Made by a program: the position numbers and the translations under genes
In this document: positions 1-5,772 of the stretch, one piece after another
How positions within the stretch are numbered: position 1 is the stretch's first letter
How the letters are laid out: every line of letters starts with the position of its first letter
DNA from: an uncultured Methylobacillus sp.
Lineage (GTDB): Bacteria; Pseudomonadota; Gammaproteobacteria; Burkholderiales; Methylophilaceae
DNA: 9,777 nt
Direction of reading: 5' to 3'
NCBI GenBank assembly: GCA_946481235.1
Contig: CAMLME010000069.1
Span: 1 to 9,777, forward strand
Notes under the pieces: generated by a model
What the model was told of the DNA's origin: nothing
What the model saw: only the letters and a program-made list of their open reading frames with translations
Databases searched by the model: none

Positions 1-517
1 TGCTTTCCATGCCTTCAATCAATTGCAGCATTTCGCCGGTGGGGTCGCGCGGCAGCAATTGCTTGATCAGCAGGCCGGCGGGCGAGGCAAGCCGGTCTAT
101 GCTTTCGCTCAAGGCTTCGCGCAGTCCATCCGCGCTGAATCGCGCCGAGGTTACAGCAGGACTCAATAGATAACGGTAGTTGAACAGGGTTTCGCGGTCG
201 CGCTCGGTAGTCACCGGCTCGCCGTTGTTCACCGCGACGAATGCCGGATCGGACCGCAAGCGCTGCGCAATTTTTTTGGAAACCGTTGCGCGCGATACTT
301 CGTCCGCACCTTCGATCCCGACCAGGATCAACTTGGAAGCCAGTCCGTCGCGCAACTGATCCATCAAAAGCTGCTGCTGCGCCGTCGGCGTGCGCGGCAG
401 GAAGGCGGACAGGTCAGCGGTGAAATGGCTACGCGCGATGATGACGATGCTGGCCACGATCAACGCCAGCCACACGACTATCGCAGCCCGGCCGGAATGC
501 GGTAAAGGCAACTTCAA
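1..517 (-). CDS. MMPL/RND-family exporter, N-terminal part (truncated by window edge)
   Basis: Partial gene: only the first 172 codons are present and the 3' end lies beyond the left edge; full-length members are usually about 750-800 residues. Translating the minus strand gives one hydrophobic helix (about residues 11-28), then DLSAFLP at 35-41, the signature that follows the first transmembrane helix in MMPL-type exporters of polyene-lipid clusters. The rest of the visible part looks like the start of the large periplasmic domain. No in-frame ATG exists between the upstream TAG (551-553) and the coding region, so I chose the TTG at 515-517, which overlaps the TGA of the LolA-like gene as TTGA and suggests translational coupling. 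By family knowledge it would be a proton-driven inner-membrane exporter; pairing with a LolA-like protein suggests it moves a lipid-linked product to the periplasm. The substrate is inferred. Confidence 0.82.
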   Translation of the reverse strand, partial: MKLPLPHSGRAAIVVWLALIVASIVIIARSHFTADLSAFLPRTPTAQQQLLMDQLRDGLASKLILVGIEGADEVSRATVSKKIAQRLRSDPAFVAVNNGEPVTTERDRETLFNYRYLLSPAVTSARFSADGLREALSESIDRLASPAGLLIKQLLPRDPTGEMLQLIEGMES

Positions 518-1089
518 GGCACGGACATCTGCGTGATGGTCATCAGCGAACTATCGCCGTCCGCCTGGCGGATTTCGATGGTGCGCAGCTCATGGCGCTC
601 GCCGGCGATGCGAATGCGCTCGACGACTTTCTTCATCCGGTCGGCAATCGGCAGCAGTTCCAGCGTCCAGCCCTGCTCGTCCCCCTCGAGGCTCAGACGG
701 TAGGCGCGTTCCAGTGCTGTACGGTCGCCCGCCAGTGTGCCGCGTATGCTCTCGATAAAGGCGGCAATTTCGGGATAGTTCTGCAAAGGCAGCACGTGTC
801 GCTTGCCTTTCTGCTCGATGGTCAGCGTGCCCCGCTCCAGCACCATGCTTTCCGGACGCGGCTTCAGTGTGCGCTTTTCGAGACGGTCGGGCGCGGTGTA
901 GAACAGCTCGCCCGAAGACTCGACCGGCTTGTCGAGAATGGCGATGGATTTCTGCTCGACATAGCTCGCGTGGCCGGCGCGGGACTGCGCCAGCCCGTGC
1001 ATGAGTTGATCGATACCCCACTCCCCCGCCTGTATCAACGGTGAAACGAGCAGGCAGGCCAGCACAAGAAATGATTTAGCGATGTTCAT
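514..1089 (-). CDS. LolA-like periplasmic lipoprotein/lipid carrier
   Basis: A protein of 191 residues with a Sec signal peptide: basic start (MNIAKS), hydrophobic core, and probable cleavage after IQA at about residue 18. The mature part has the pattern of LolA-related proteins found in aryl polyene and similar clusters: an early EQKSIAIL strand, SSGELFY, PDRLEKRTL, then IRGTLAGDR in the middle and SLMTI near the end. LolA proteins chaperone lipidated cargo across the periplasm; here the cargo is probably the cluster's lipid product handed over by the MMPL exporter encoded next. An upstream in-frame GTG at 1099-1101 would add four residues. I prefer the ATG at 1087-1089 because it leaves a cleaner signal peptide, though neither start has a good Shine-Dalgarno. 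It overlaps the acyltransferase gene by 14 bases and the exporter by 4. It corresponds to ApeL in APE nomenclature. Confidence 0.82.
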   Translation of the reverse strand: MNIAKSFLVLACLLVSPLIQAGEWGIDQLMHGLAQSRAGHASYVEQKSIAILDKPVESSGELFYTAPDRLEKRTLKPRPESMVLERGTLTIEQKGKRHVLPLQNYPEIAAFIESIRGTLAGDRTALERAYRLSLEGDEQGWTLELLPIADRMKKVVERIRIAGERHELRTIEIRQADGDSSLMTITQMSVP

Positions 1090-2020
1090 GGGATTGCGCA
1101 CTCAGGGATGTCGGCACGGATTGCCAGTAATCGAAAAAATTGAACCAGTTGTAAGGCGCTTCGCGGCAGTAATGGTTCAACAGGCCGGCATAACGCTCTA
1201 TCGCTTGCTGCACGGCAACCTCGCGTTGTCCGCGCGGAACATCGGTAAAGTCAGCCAGCGTCTCGAAATGCACGCAGTAGCGATTGCCGCCGAGATAAAG
1301 CCCGACCATAAACACCACTGGCCGCCGCATCAGCGCGGCCATGCGAAATGGGCCGATCGGCATGGCCGCCGGTGCGCCAAGCAGTTCGACCGAGGTCATG
1401 GGCTCATCGCCCAGCGTGCGATCGCCCAACATGCCGACCAGCATGCCGGCATCCAGCTTGTCCTGCACCTTGAGCATGGAATCGATCCGCCCCAAGGGAA
1501 TGATATCCAGCGCGGCCTCGGGGTTGATGGCCGCCAGCATCTTGTTGATTTTCTGCGCATTGTCTTCGTGCATTACCATCGCCACATGCAGGCCAGGCAC
1601 TTGTCGACCGATGGCGCGGATGACCTCGAAACTGCCGAGATGCGCGCCCATGAGAAACACGCCGCCGCCCGCCTCGATCAGCGGATTGATGTGCTCCTGT
1701 CCCTGAATGTCGATATCGAACAGGTCGTAGCGGCGGTCCACCAAATAGATGCGGTCGTGTATGGTGGCGGCGAAGCAGAAAAAATGGCGGTAGAGGTCTC
1801 GCCAGCCGGCGGGTCGGTCCAGCACGCGTGTAAGGTAATCGCGCGAGGCATTACGGCTGGCTGGCGAAAAAAGTACGAAATACAGTGCCACCAGGTGCAA
1901 TACCGAACGCGCAATACGCCGCCCCAACCGCAGCGAAATCCAGCTCATCAGGCGCAGCATGGGCATGTTGCTGCGCTCGCTCGATTGCAGCCAGACGGCC
2001 TTCTTCTGCAGGGTAGTCAT
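1076..2020 (-). CDS. LpxL/HtrB-like lysophospholipid-type acyltransferase
   Basis: A 314-residue protein with the layout of the lauroyl/myristoyl acyltransferase (LpxL/HtrB) family. A basic and hydrophobic N-terminus (about residues 20-52, including LRLGRRIAR) probably anchors it to the inner membrane. The catalytic HX4E motif is GAHLGSFE with His127 and Glu132, followed by LGDRT at 199-203 and a C-terminal YNWFNFFDYW signature that I associate with acyltransferases of aryl polyene clusters. In this context it probably transfers an acyl or polyene chain onto a lipid carrier. In many APE clusters this domain is fused behind a glycosyltransferase (ApeJ); here it stands alone, with no room for that domain. 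The start is supported by ATGA overlap with the dehydratase gene upstream and by the WLQSSERSN segment, which also seems typical of homologues. The acceptor lipid is unknown. Confidence 0.85.
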   Translation of the reverse strand: MTTLQKKAVWLQSSERSNMPMLRLMSWISLRLGRRIARSVLHLVALYFVLFSPASRNASRDYLTRVLDRPAGWRDLYRHFFCFAATIHDRIYLVDRRYDLFDIDIQGQEHINPLIEAGGGVFLMGAHLGSFEVIRAIGRQVPGLHVAMVMHEDNAQKINKMLAAINPEAALDIIPLGRIDSMLKVQDKLDAGMLVGMLGDRTLGDEPMTSVELLGAPAAMPIGPFRMAALMRRPVVFMVGLYLGGNRYCVHFETLADFTDVPRGQREVAVQQAIERYAGLLNHYCREAPYNWFNFFDYWQSVPTSLSAQSHEHR

Positions 2021-2319
2021 GATGCTGCGACGGGCGTGATGCTGCCGGAAACGATAGGCCGCTCATTTTCGCGAATGTCGAACCGAATCGCCCCGTTGGC
2101 TTGCGCTTCGTGTTCGATGACGACGCTGGCCCCCGGCCCCAGCGGGCTCAGAAACTTGACCGAACCGATCTGCCACGCGCCCTCATGGCCAATAGCGTCG
2201 GCAATCGCATGCATCGCCTCATCCAGCAGCACGACGCCGGGAACAATGGGCATCCCCGGGAAATGCCCGGCAAACGCGGGATGATCGAAGGGAATGGTCA
2301 GCGTGGCGGTGTTCTTCAT
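2017..2319 (-). CDS. Short hotdog-fold 3-hydroxyacyl-ACP dehydratase (FabA/FabZ-like, ApeI-type)
   Basis: A compact 100-residue protein, shorter than FabZ (about 150) or FabA (about 170). The catalytic helix region reads HFPGMPIVPGVVLLDE, with His19 and Asp33 in the positions of the catalytic His and acid of the family. The spacing of 14 residues matches FabA His70/Asp84 and FabZ His49/Glu63 of E. coli and Pseudomonas, so the acid is Asp as in FabA, although Glu34 follows directly. The GSVKFLSPLGPG segment is the conserved second strand region. It would dehydrate 3-hydroxyacyl-ACP to the 2-enoyl form, a step needed for conjugated double bonds. It overlaps its neighbours on both sides as ATGA (4 bases each), so it is co-translated with the ligase and acyltransferase. 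A thioesterase role is possible because the fold is shared. Confidence 0.8.
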   Translation of the reverse strand: MKNTATLTIPFDHPAFAGHFPGMPIVPGVVLLDEAMHAIADAIGHEGAWQIGSVKFLSPLGPGASVVIEHEAQANGAIRFDIRENERPIVSGSITPVAAS

Positions 2320-3659
2320 GCCGCATCCCGATTGAAACGGTTTTCGATCAGGTTCTTGAGTGCTTCGCGCGGCAGTTTGCCTGTGCTGTTGCGCGGCAAG
2401 GCATCGACGAATAACAGCGGGCGCGGCAAAAAGACCGGATCGATGCGTTCGCGCAGCGCTTTCAGCAGCGTTTTCGCATCCAGTCCGGGCGCGACCACAC
2501 AGGCGGCGAGCCGCGTGACATGATCGTGCGTAACCTCGTCCGGCATATAGAACGCGCCATCGACGACGCCGGGGATCGCAGTCAGTTGAACATTCAGGTG
2601 GGCCAGCGAACTGCGCTTGCCGGCAATATTGACCAGATCCTGCGAGCGGCCGTGCAACAGGAACCGCCCTGCTCCGGTCAATTCGATTTTGTCGTTAAGT
2701 GCGATGGGGCGCTCCACGTGACCACCCTCGGCCCACACTTGATCCTCGCGCGAAATTAGCCGCACATTCGGGAACAGGCTCCATTCCAGGGTCTGCGTTG
2801 TGCGCCGGGTAGCGATCTGCCCGGTTTCGGTACAGCCATAGATCTCCAGCAAAGGCGCATCGAAACCGGACTCCACGGCCTGCGCCAGTTGCGGCATCAG
2901 CATCGCGGTGGCGGACAGCACCATTTCTACGCGCGGCAATGACAGGTTCGACTCCAGCAGCATCCGCAAATGCAAGGGGGTAGAAATCAGGATGCGCGGA
3001 ATCGGTACCGCTTCCAGCGTCTCGCAGATATCTGCCGGGTAGAACGGCTGCGCACTGCACAAGGCGTTTGCGGATTGCAGCGGCAGCAGCACTGTCGATT
3101 CGAATCCGTACATGTGCTGCGGCGGCACCGTGCCGACAATGGCATGGCATACACCGGGCTTTAGCCCAAGTTGTTCCGCCTGCGCCCGGACATTGCGCAC
3201 CAGGCCGCCCCAGGTTTTGGGATGCGGCATCGGTGCGCCGGTGGAGCCGGAGGTGAAGACAATCGCGACAATCTGCGTGTCGTTGATTTGCGGTATGTGC
3301 GCATCCAGCGGAAGAACATCGGGAATCACTGGGTAATGCAATTGCGGCAACGCGATATCGCATTGCTGGCTGTCGTGCAGGCAAAAAACGTCGGCGGCAA
3401 ACAACTTCAGTTGCTGCACCGTTTCCGGCGTATGCGTGGGCGGCAACAAGCTCACTTTACCCGTCAGCATCGCTGCAACCATTCCTACCGCGAAGCGATA
3501 GCGATCGCGACAGATATTCAACACATGGCGACCTGCAGGAAGCCGTTCGGCAAGATAAGAGACATCGCCCAGGAATTGCGCAACCGACACCGGCGCATTG
3601 CCGCGCCAAGCGACCGTATCGCTCAAGGATGTGTGGGAAAACAGCGGATGGGTAGCCAT
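2316..3659 (-). CDS. AMP-forming acyl/aryl-ACP ligase (ANL superfamily, ApeH-like)
   Basis: A 447-residue adenylate-forming enzyme, somewhat shorter than the usual 500-550. Seen motifs: the P-loop TSGSTG at 136-141 followed by an insertion-like APMPHPKTW with Lys148; PPQHMYGFE at 179-187 (A4 region); GCTETG at 275-280 (A5); a hinge HGRSQDLVNIAGKRSS; and the catalytic C-terminal lysine in NSTGKLPREAL (Lys428). These establish a complete ANL fold with both catalytic regions. By family knowledge it activates a carboxylic acid with ATP and loads it onto a carrier protein; the ACP encoded two genes upstream is the natural partner. In APE clusters the homologue ApeH activates the aromatic starter acid (4-hydroxybenzoate type), but the substrate here cannot be read from sequence. 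The start follows the upstream stop by 11 bases, with a GAGG Shine-Dalgarno overlapping that stop codon. Confidence 0.88.
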   Translation of the reverse strand: MATHPLFSHTSLSDTVAWRGNAPVSVAQFLGDVSYLAERLPAGRHVLNICRDRYRFAVGMVAAMLTGKVSLLPPTHTPETVQQLKLFAADVFCLHDSQQCDIALPQLHYPVIPDVLPLDAHIPQINDTQIVAIVFTSGSTGAPMPHPKTWGGLVRNVRAQAEQLGLKPGVCHAIVGTVPPQHMYGFESTVLLPLQSANALCSAQPFYPADICETLEAVPIPRILISTPLHLRMLLESNLSLPRVEMVLSATAMLMPQLAQAVESGFDAPLLEIYGCTETGQIATRRTTQTLEWSLFPNVRLISREDQVWAEGGHVERPIALNDKIELTGAGRFLLHGRSQDLVNIAGKRSSLAHLNVQLTAIPGVVDGAFYMPDEVTHDHVTRLAACVVAPGLDAKTLLKALRERIDPVFLPRPLLFVDALPRNSTGKLPREALKNLIENRFNRDAA

Positions 3660-3670
3660 AGCTTCAAACC

Positions 3671-4315
3671 TCAGCCATGTGGGCGGGAAGATTTCAGGTA
3701 CGCGTTGACCGCATCGAGGATATGGCCGTGCGAAGCGTCGGACAATACGCGCCGGCGCACCAGGTATTCCGCGACGAACATCAACGTCACCAGCGGCAAT
3801 ACCATGAAATTGGCATACACCGACCAGATCGCCAAAGGCGTCAGTAAAAACAGCAAGGTCGAGATCGCTGCCAGCAGACCGAAAAAGACCACCCAGGCAA
3901 TCGTCACCTGCCGCGCATAGCGCTCATGCGCTGGCGACAGCGGGCCGTGCACCATTTCCGCAAACGTCACGCACAGCGGCGTGCGCTCACCGAGCAGGGT
4001 GCGGCCGAAAGTCGCCAGAAGTGTCAGCAGCAAGCCCATGTCCTGAAGCCAGAAAAGCACACCGGAATGCTGCGCAATCGTCGGCCAGATCGACCAGAAC
4101 ACCAGTGCGCCCAGCCCGAGCAGCAGCAAACCGCCCAGCCGCAAACGGGTATTCGACAGCATGGCGAGCCCGATGAGAAATACCGGCGCCATGGCCAGAA
4201 AAGCGCCCATGATGCCGGGCTGGCCTGATGCATTGACGCGATGCATCAGCACGGCATAGACCGCGATAGCCGCGGCAATACCTACGCCCCTCGCGATTCG
4301 CAGGATGTCAGGCAT
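3671..4315 (-). CDS. Six-helix inner-membrane protein (COG4648 type, ApeG-like)
   Basis: A 214-residue integral membrane protein with about six predicted helices near residues 7-25, 35-53, 59-77, 86-103, 137-157 and 164-184. The central loop carries the conserved block GRTLLGERTPLCVTF (104-118) followed by HGPLSP, which I recognise from the COG4648 family that accompanies aryl polyene and related clusters. No enzymatic residues are obvious and the molecular function of the family is not known to me; a role in anchoring the biosynthetic complex or in handling the lipid acceptor is only a guess. Its ATG shares one base with the ACP stop (TGATG), so it is translationally coupled to the ACP. The basic C-terminus is preceded by a short amphipathic tail. 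Confidence 0.8.
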   Translation of the reverse strand: MPDILRIARGVGIAAAIAVYAVLMHRVNASGQPGIMGAFLAMAPVFLIGLAMLSNTRLRLGGLLLLGLGALVFWSIWPTIAQHSGVLFWLQDMGLLLTLLATFGRTLLGERTPLCVTFAEMVHGPLSPAHERYARQVTIAWVVFFGLLAAISTLLFLLTPLAIWSVYANFMVLPLVTLMFVAEYLVRRRVLSDASHGHILDAVNAYLKSSRPHG

Positions 4316-4599
4316 CAGCGGGTTTTGTGTGCAGCCACATACTCCGTCAGACTGCGCAGCGAACCGAAAATGCGGTGATTGTCTTCGCTGTCCGCTTTCA
4401 GTTGCAGGCCGTAGCGCTTGGATACCACCAGCGCGACTTCGAGGATATCGATGGAGTCGAGCCCCAGTCCATTGCCGTAGAGCGGCTCATCGGGCTGGAT
4501 TTCGGCGGCGGAAACGTCAAGATTCAATGCCTGCACCATCAGCTCGGCAATTTCTAGCTGTAATGCGGCTTCCTCTGCGGGCGTATATTTTTCTGTCAT
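4315..4599 (-). CDS. Acyl carrier protein (phosphopantetheine-binding, ApeF-like)
   Basis: A 94-residue acidic helical protein. The phosphopantetheine attachment motif is GLDSIDILE with the modified serine at Ser49 (DSID variant of the usual DSL). Helix I runs over about residues 8-27 and helix II begins at the DSID serine. The protein would hold the growing acyl or polyenoyl chain as a thioester for the ligase and dehydratase encoded downstream. It is the first gene of the operon: its upstream neighbour is on the other strand, 170 bases away. The start is supported by an AAGAG Shine-Dalgarno about six bases before the ATG. Aryl polyene clusters usually carry two carrier proteins; only this one is visible here. 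Its separation from fatty-acid genes and its partner genes argue for a secondary-metabolite ACP, not the housekeeping AcpP. Confidence 0.88.
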   Translation of the reverse strand: MTEKYTPAEEAALQLEIAELMVQALNLDVSAAEIQPDEPLYGNGLGLDSIDILEVALVVSKRYGLQLKADSEDNHRIFGSLRSLTEYVAAHKTR

Positions 4600-4652
4600 G
4601 ACAACTCTTCGTTTGTTTAAGGTTTATTCCAGATAGCGCCCATCCACCAGGC

Positions 4653-4662
4653 ACCTTAAGGT
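4653..4662. repeat. 10-base perfect palindrome near the predicted operon start site
   Basis: ACCTTAAGGT reads the same on both strands and lies at the predicted transcription start of the minus-strand operon, where a repressor could bind. A second imperfect palindrome, GCTTT-T-AAAGC (4676-4686), sits just upstream of the candidate -10 box. Their short length means they may be chance. Confidence 0.35.
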
Positions 4663-4667
4663 CATTT

Positions 4668-4698
4668 ATTCTACCGCTTTTAAAGCATTCGGGGTTCC
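4668..4698 (-). promoter_or_regulatory. Candidate promoter of the ACP-to-exporter operon
   Basis: On the minus strand a TAGAAT hexamer at 4673-4668 is one mismatch from the sigma-70 -10 consensus and would start transcription near 4661, giving a leader of about 60 bases. No good -35 lies 16-18 bases upstream, which suggests an activator-dependent or alternative-sigma promoter. GGAACC at 4698-4693 resembles the -35 box of ECF sigma factors, with a 19-base gap to TAGAAT. A purely sequence-based guess. Confidence 0.3.
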
Positions 4699-4769
4699 GG
4701 GCACTGGGGAACGGAGTGTATTGCTGCTGGATCGTTTTTTGTATGGCCCGGTCGTGCTAATCTGCGCGC

Positions 4770-4991
4770 ATGTATATCGTTGCAATCGCCTGGCTTTACG
4801 TCACCCTGATGATGGCGCTGACCGAGCCCAACATCGTCGCCGGATTACTCACTTTCCTGTTTTACGGTTTGCTGCCATGCGCCCTGCTGATCTGGATCAT
4901 CGGCACGCCGCAACGCCGGCGCAACCGTTTACGCGTGATCGCCGAGCAGGAACTTGACCAGCCAGATGGATCCGATACCAAGACCGATTAA
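4770..4991 (+). CDS. Small conserved two-helix membrane protein of unknown function
   Basis: A 73-residue protein with two strongly hydrophobic segments (about residues 1-18 and 22-44), then a basic RRR stretch at 49-51 and a polar acidic tail. The pattern AIAWLYVTLMMALTEP followed by FYGLLPCALL and GTP resembles a small conserved membrane protein of Betaproteobacteria, from memory; I know of no function. The arginine cluster after helix 2 suggests both ends face the cytoplasm. It lies divergent from the ACP operon and convergent with the ZIP transporter, whose last 20 codons it overlaps by 63 bases (its residues 54-73). No Shine-Dalgarno precedes the ATG. A TGCTAATCT element (extended -10-like, 4755-4763) would place the transcript start at the ATG itself, so a leaderless message is possible. 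The start could also be weakly expressed. Confidence 0.65.
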   Translation: MYIVAIAWLYVTLMMALTEPNIVAGLLTFLFYGLLPCALLIWIIGTPQRRRNRLRVIAEQELDQPDGSDTKTD

Positions 4992-5729
4992 GGTGACCTG
5001 TTGCACCGTAGCGCGCAACTCCGGGCGTTTGTGCAAGCCCGGAATGAGGTCCGCGACCGCCACATAGATCATGCTCGCCGAGGCCAGCCCGAGGATAGTC
5101 GGAATCCAGTTCTGCACCGTTTGCAACGCGAAATAGGCAATTACCCCGCCAACCAGCGTCGCCAGGCTGGACAGCAGGTTGAAGATGAAAGCCTGACGTT
5201 TGGTGTAGCCCGAATGCAGCAGGATCAGGAAGTCGCCGACCTCCTGCGGAATCTCGTGTGCGATGATCGCCAGTGCCGTCACCGCGCCCAACTTGAAATC
5301 CGTCATGAACGCCGCCGCAATCAGGATACCGTCCACAAAGTTATGGAAGGTATCGCCTATCATGATCATCATGCCGCTTCGGCCATGGTCGTGACCGTGA
5401 TCATGGCCGTGATCCTGCACCGGTGCAGGAGCCGCATGCGCCTCGCACTCGTCGCCGTGGCAATGACGCCAGAGCACCAGCTTTTCCAGCACGAAAAACA
5501 GCAGGATGCCGAACAGCACCGTCGCTGCCATGCTGTCCATGCTGCTGGAAAGCTCGAAGGCGTGCGGCAGGATCTCGAGGAATACCGCGCCCAGCAGCGC
5601 ACCGATGGCGTAGCTGATCAGCATCGGAATCCATGCGGTACGTGCGTTGAGCGCCACGAGACCGGCAGCAGTGACGCTAAGCAGACCGCCGAACAGGCTT
5701 GAAACGAGAATCCAGCTAAATACGGACAT
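4929..5729 (-). CDS. ZIP-family divalent metal transporter
   Basis: A 266-residue membrane protein with the usual ZIP plan of about eight helices. A histidine-rich cytoplasmic loop (HGHDHGHDHG, near 107-116, plus HCHGDE at 89-94) lies between helices III and IV. The metal-binding helices carry FHNFVDG (His129, Asn130, Asp133) and HEIPQEVGD (158-166), as in the LIV-1/KE4 type, HEXPHEXGD, with Gln in place of the second His. It would move zinc or iron into the cytoplasm across the inner membrane; the metal cannot be told from sequence. The gene sits 43 bases downstream of pgeF on the same strand but has its own candidate promoter. Its 3' end overlaps the convergent small membrane protein gene. 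The start is the only ATG consistent with a full first helix; no strong Shine-Dalgarno is seen. Confidence 0.9.
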   Translation of the reverse strand: MSVFSWILVSSLFGGLLSVTAAGLVALNARTAWIPMLISYAIGALLGAVFLEILPHAFELSSSMDSMAATVLFGILLFFVLEKLVLWRHCHGDECEAHAAPAPVQDHGHDHGHDHGRSGMMIMIGDTFHNFVDGILIAAAFMTDFKLGAVTALAIIAHEIPQEVGDFLILLHSGYTKRQAFIFNLLSSLATLVGGVIAYFALQTVQNWIPTILGLASASMIYVAVADLIPGLHKRPELRATVQQVTLIGLGIGSIWLVKFLLGDHA

Positions 5730-5757
5730 TGTTGTTATGCGAAGTGAGAAAAATTGG

Positions 5758-5763
5758 ATTATA
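5758..5763 (-). promoter_or_regulatory. Perfect -10 box (TATAAT) upstream of the ZIP transporter
   Basis: On the minus strand TATAAT lies 28 bases before the ZIP start codon, predicting a start site near 5750 and a leader of about 21 bases. The sequence 16-18 bases upstream is a poor -35 (around TAAGCC). A TTGACA at 5776-5771 is only 7 bases away, too close to serve as its -35. The transporter may thus be read from its own promoter and also from pgeF read-through. Confidence 0.4.
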
Positions 5764-5772
5764 CGGGACGTG

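Noticed and set aside
241..423. 60-codon plus-strand open frame in the exporter region
   Set aside because: Antisense to the MMPL coding sequence, Arg/Ala-rich, with no start signal.
1082..2284. 400-codon plus-strand open frame antisense to the acyltransferase and dehydratase
   Set aside because: It covers recognised minus-strand genes with clear motifs; its own translation has no recognisable domain and the composition of a shadow frame rich in His, Arg and Gln.
2695..3384. 229-codon minus-strand open frame inside the ligase gene
   Set aside because: It is an alternative frame of a gene with intact ANL motifs; the product is Ala, Arg and His rich without domains.
3171..3920. 249-codon plus-strand open frame antisense to the ligase and membrane protein
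   Set aside because: No recognisable motif and it spans two genuine opposite-strand genes, so it is a shadow frame of GC-rich coding sequence.
4694..4712. GTTCC/GGAAC inverted repeat with a 9-base spacer
   Set aside because: Five-base arms are easily found by chance and there is no T-run to make it a terminator; only its possible -35 role is mentioned.
5001..5702. 233-codon plus-strand open frame antisense to the ZIP gene
   Set aside because: It has no membrane or enzyme motif and lies fully within the well-supported transporter gene.
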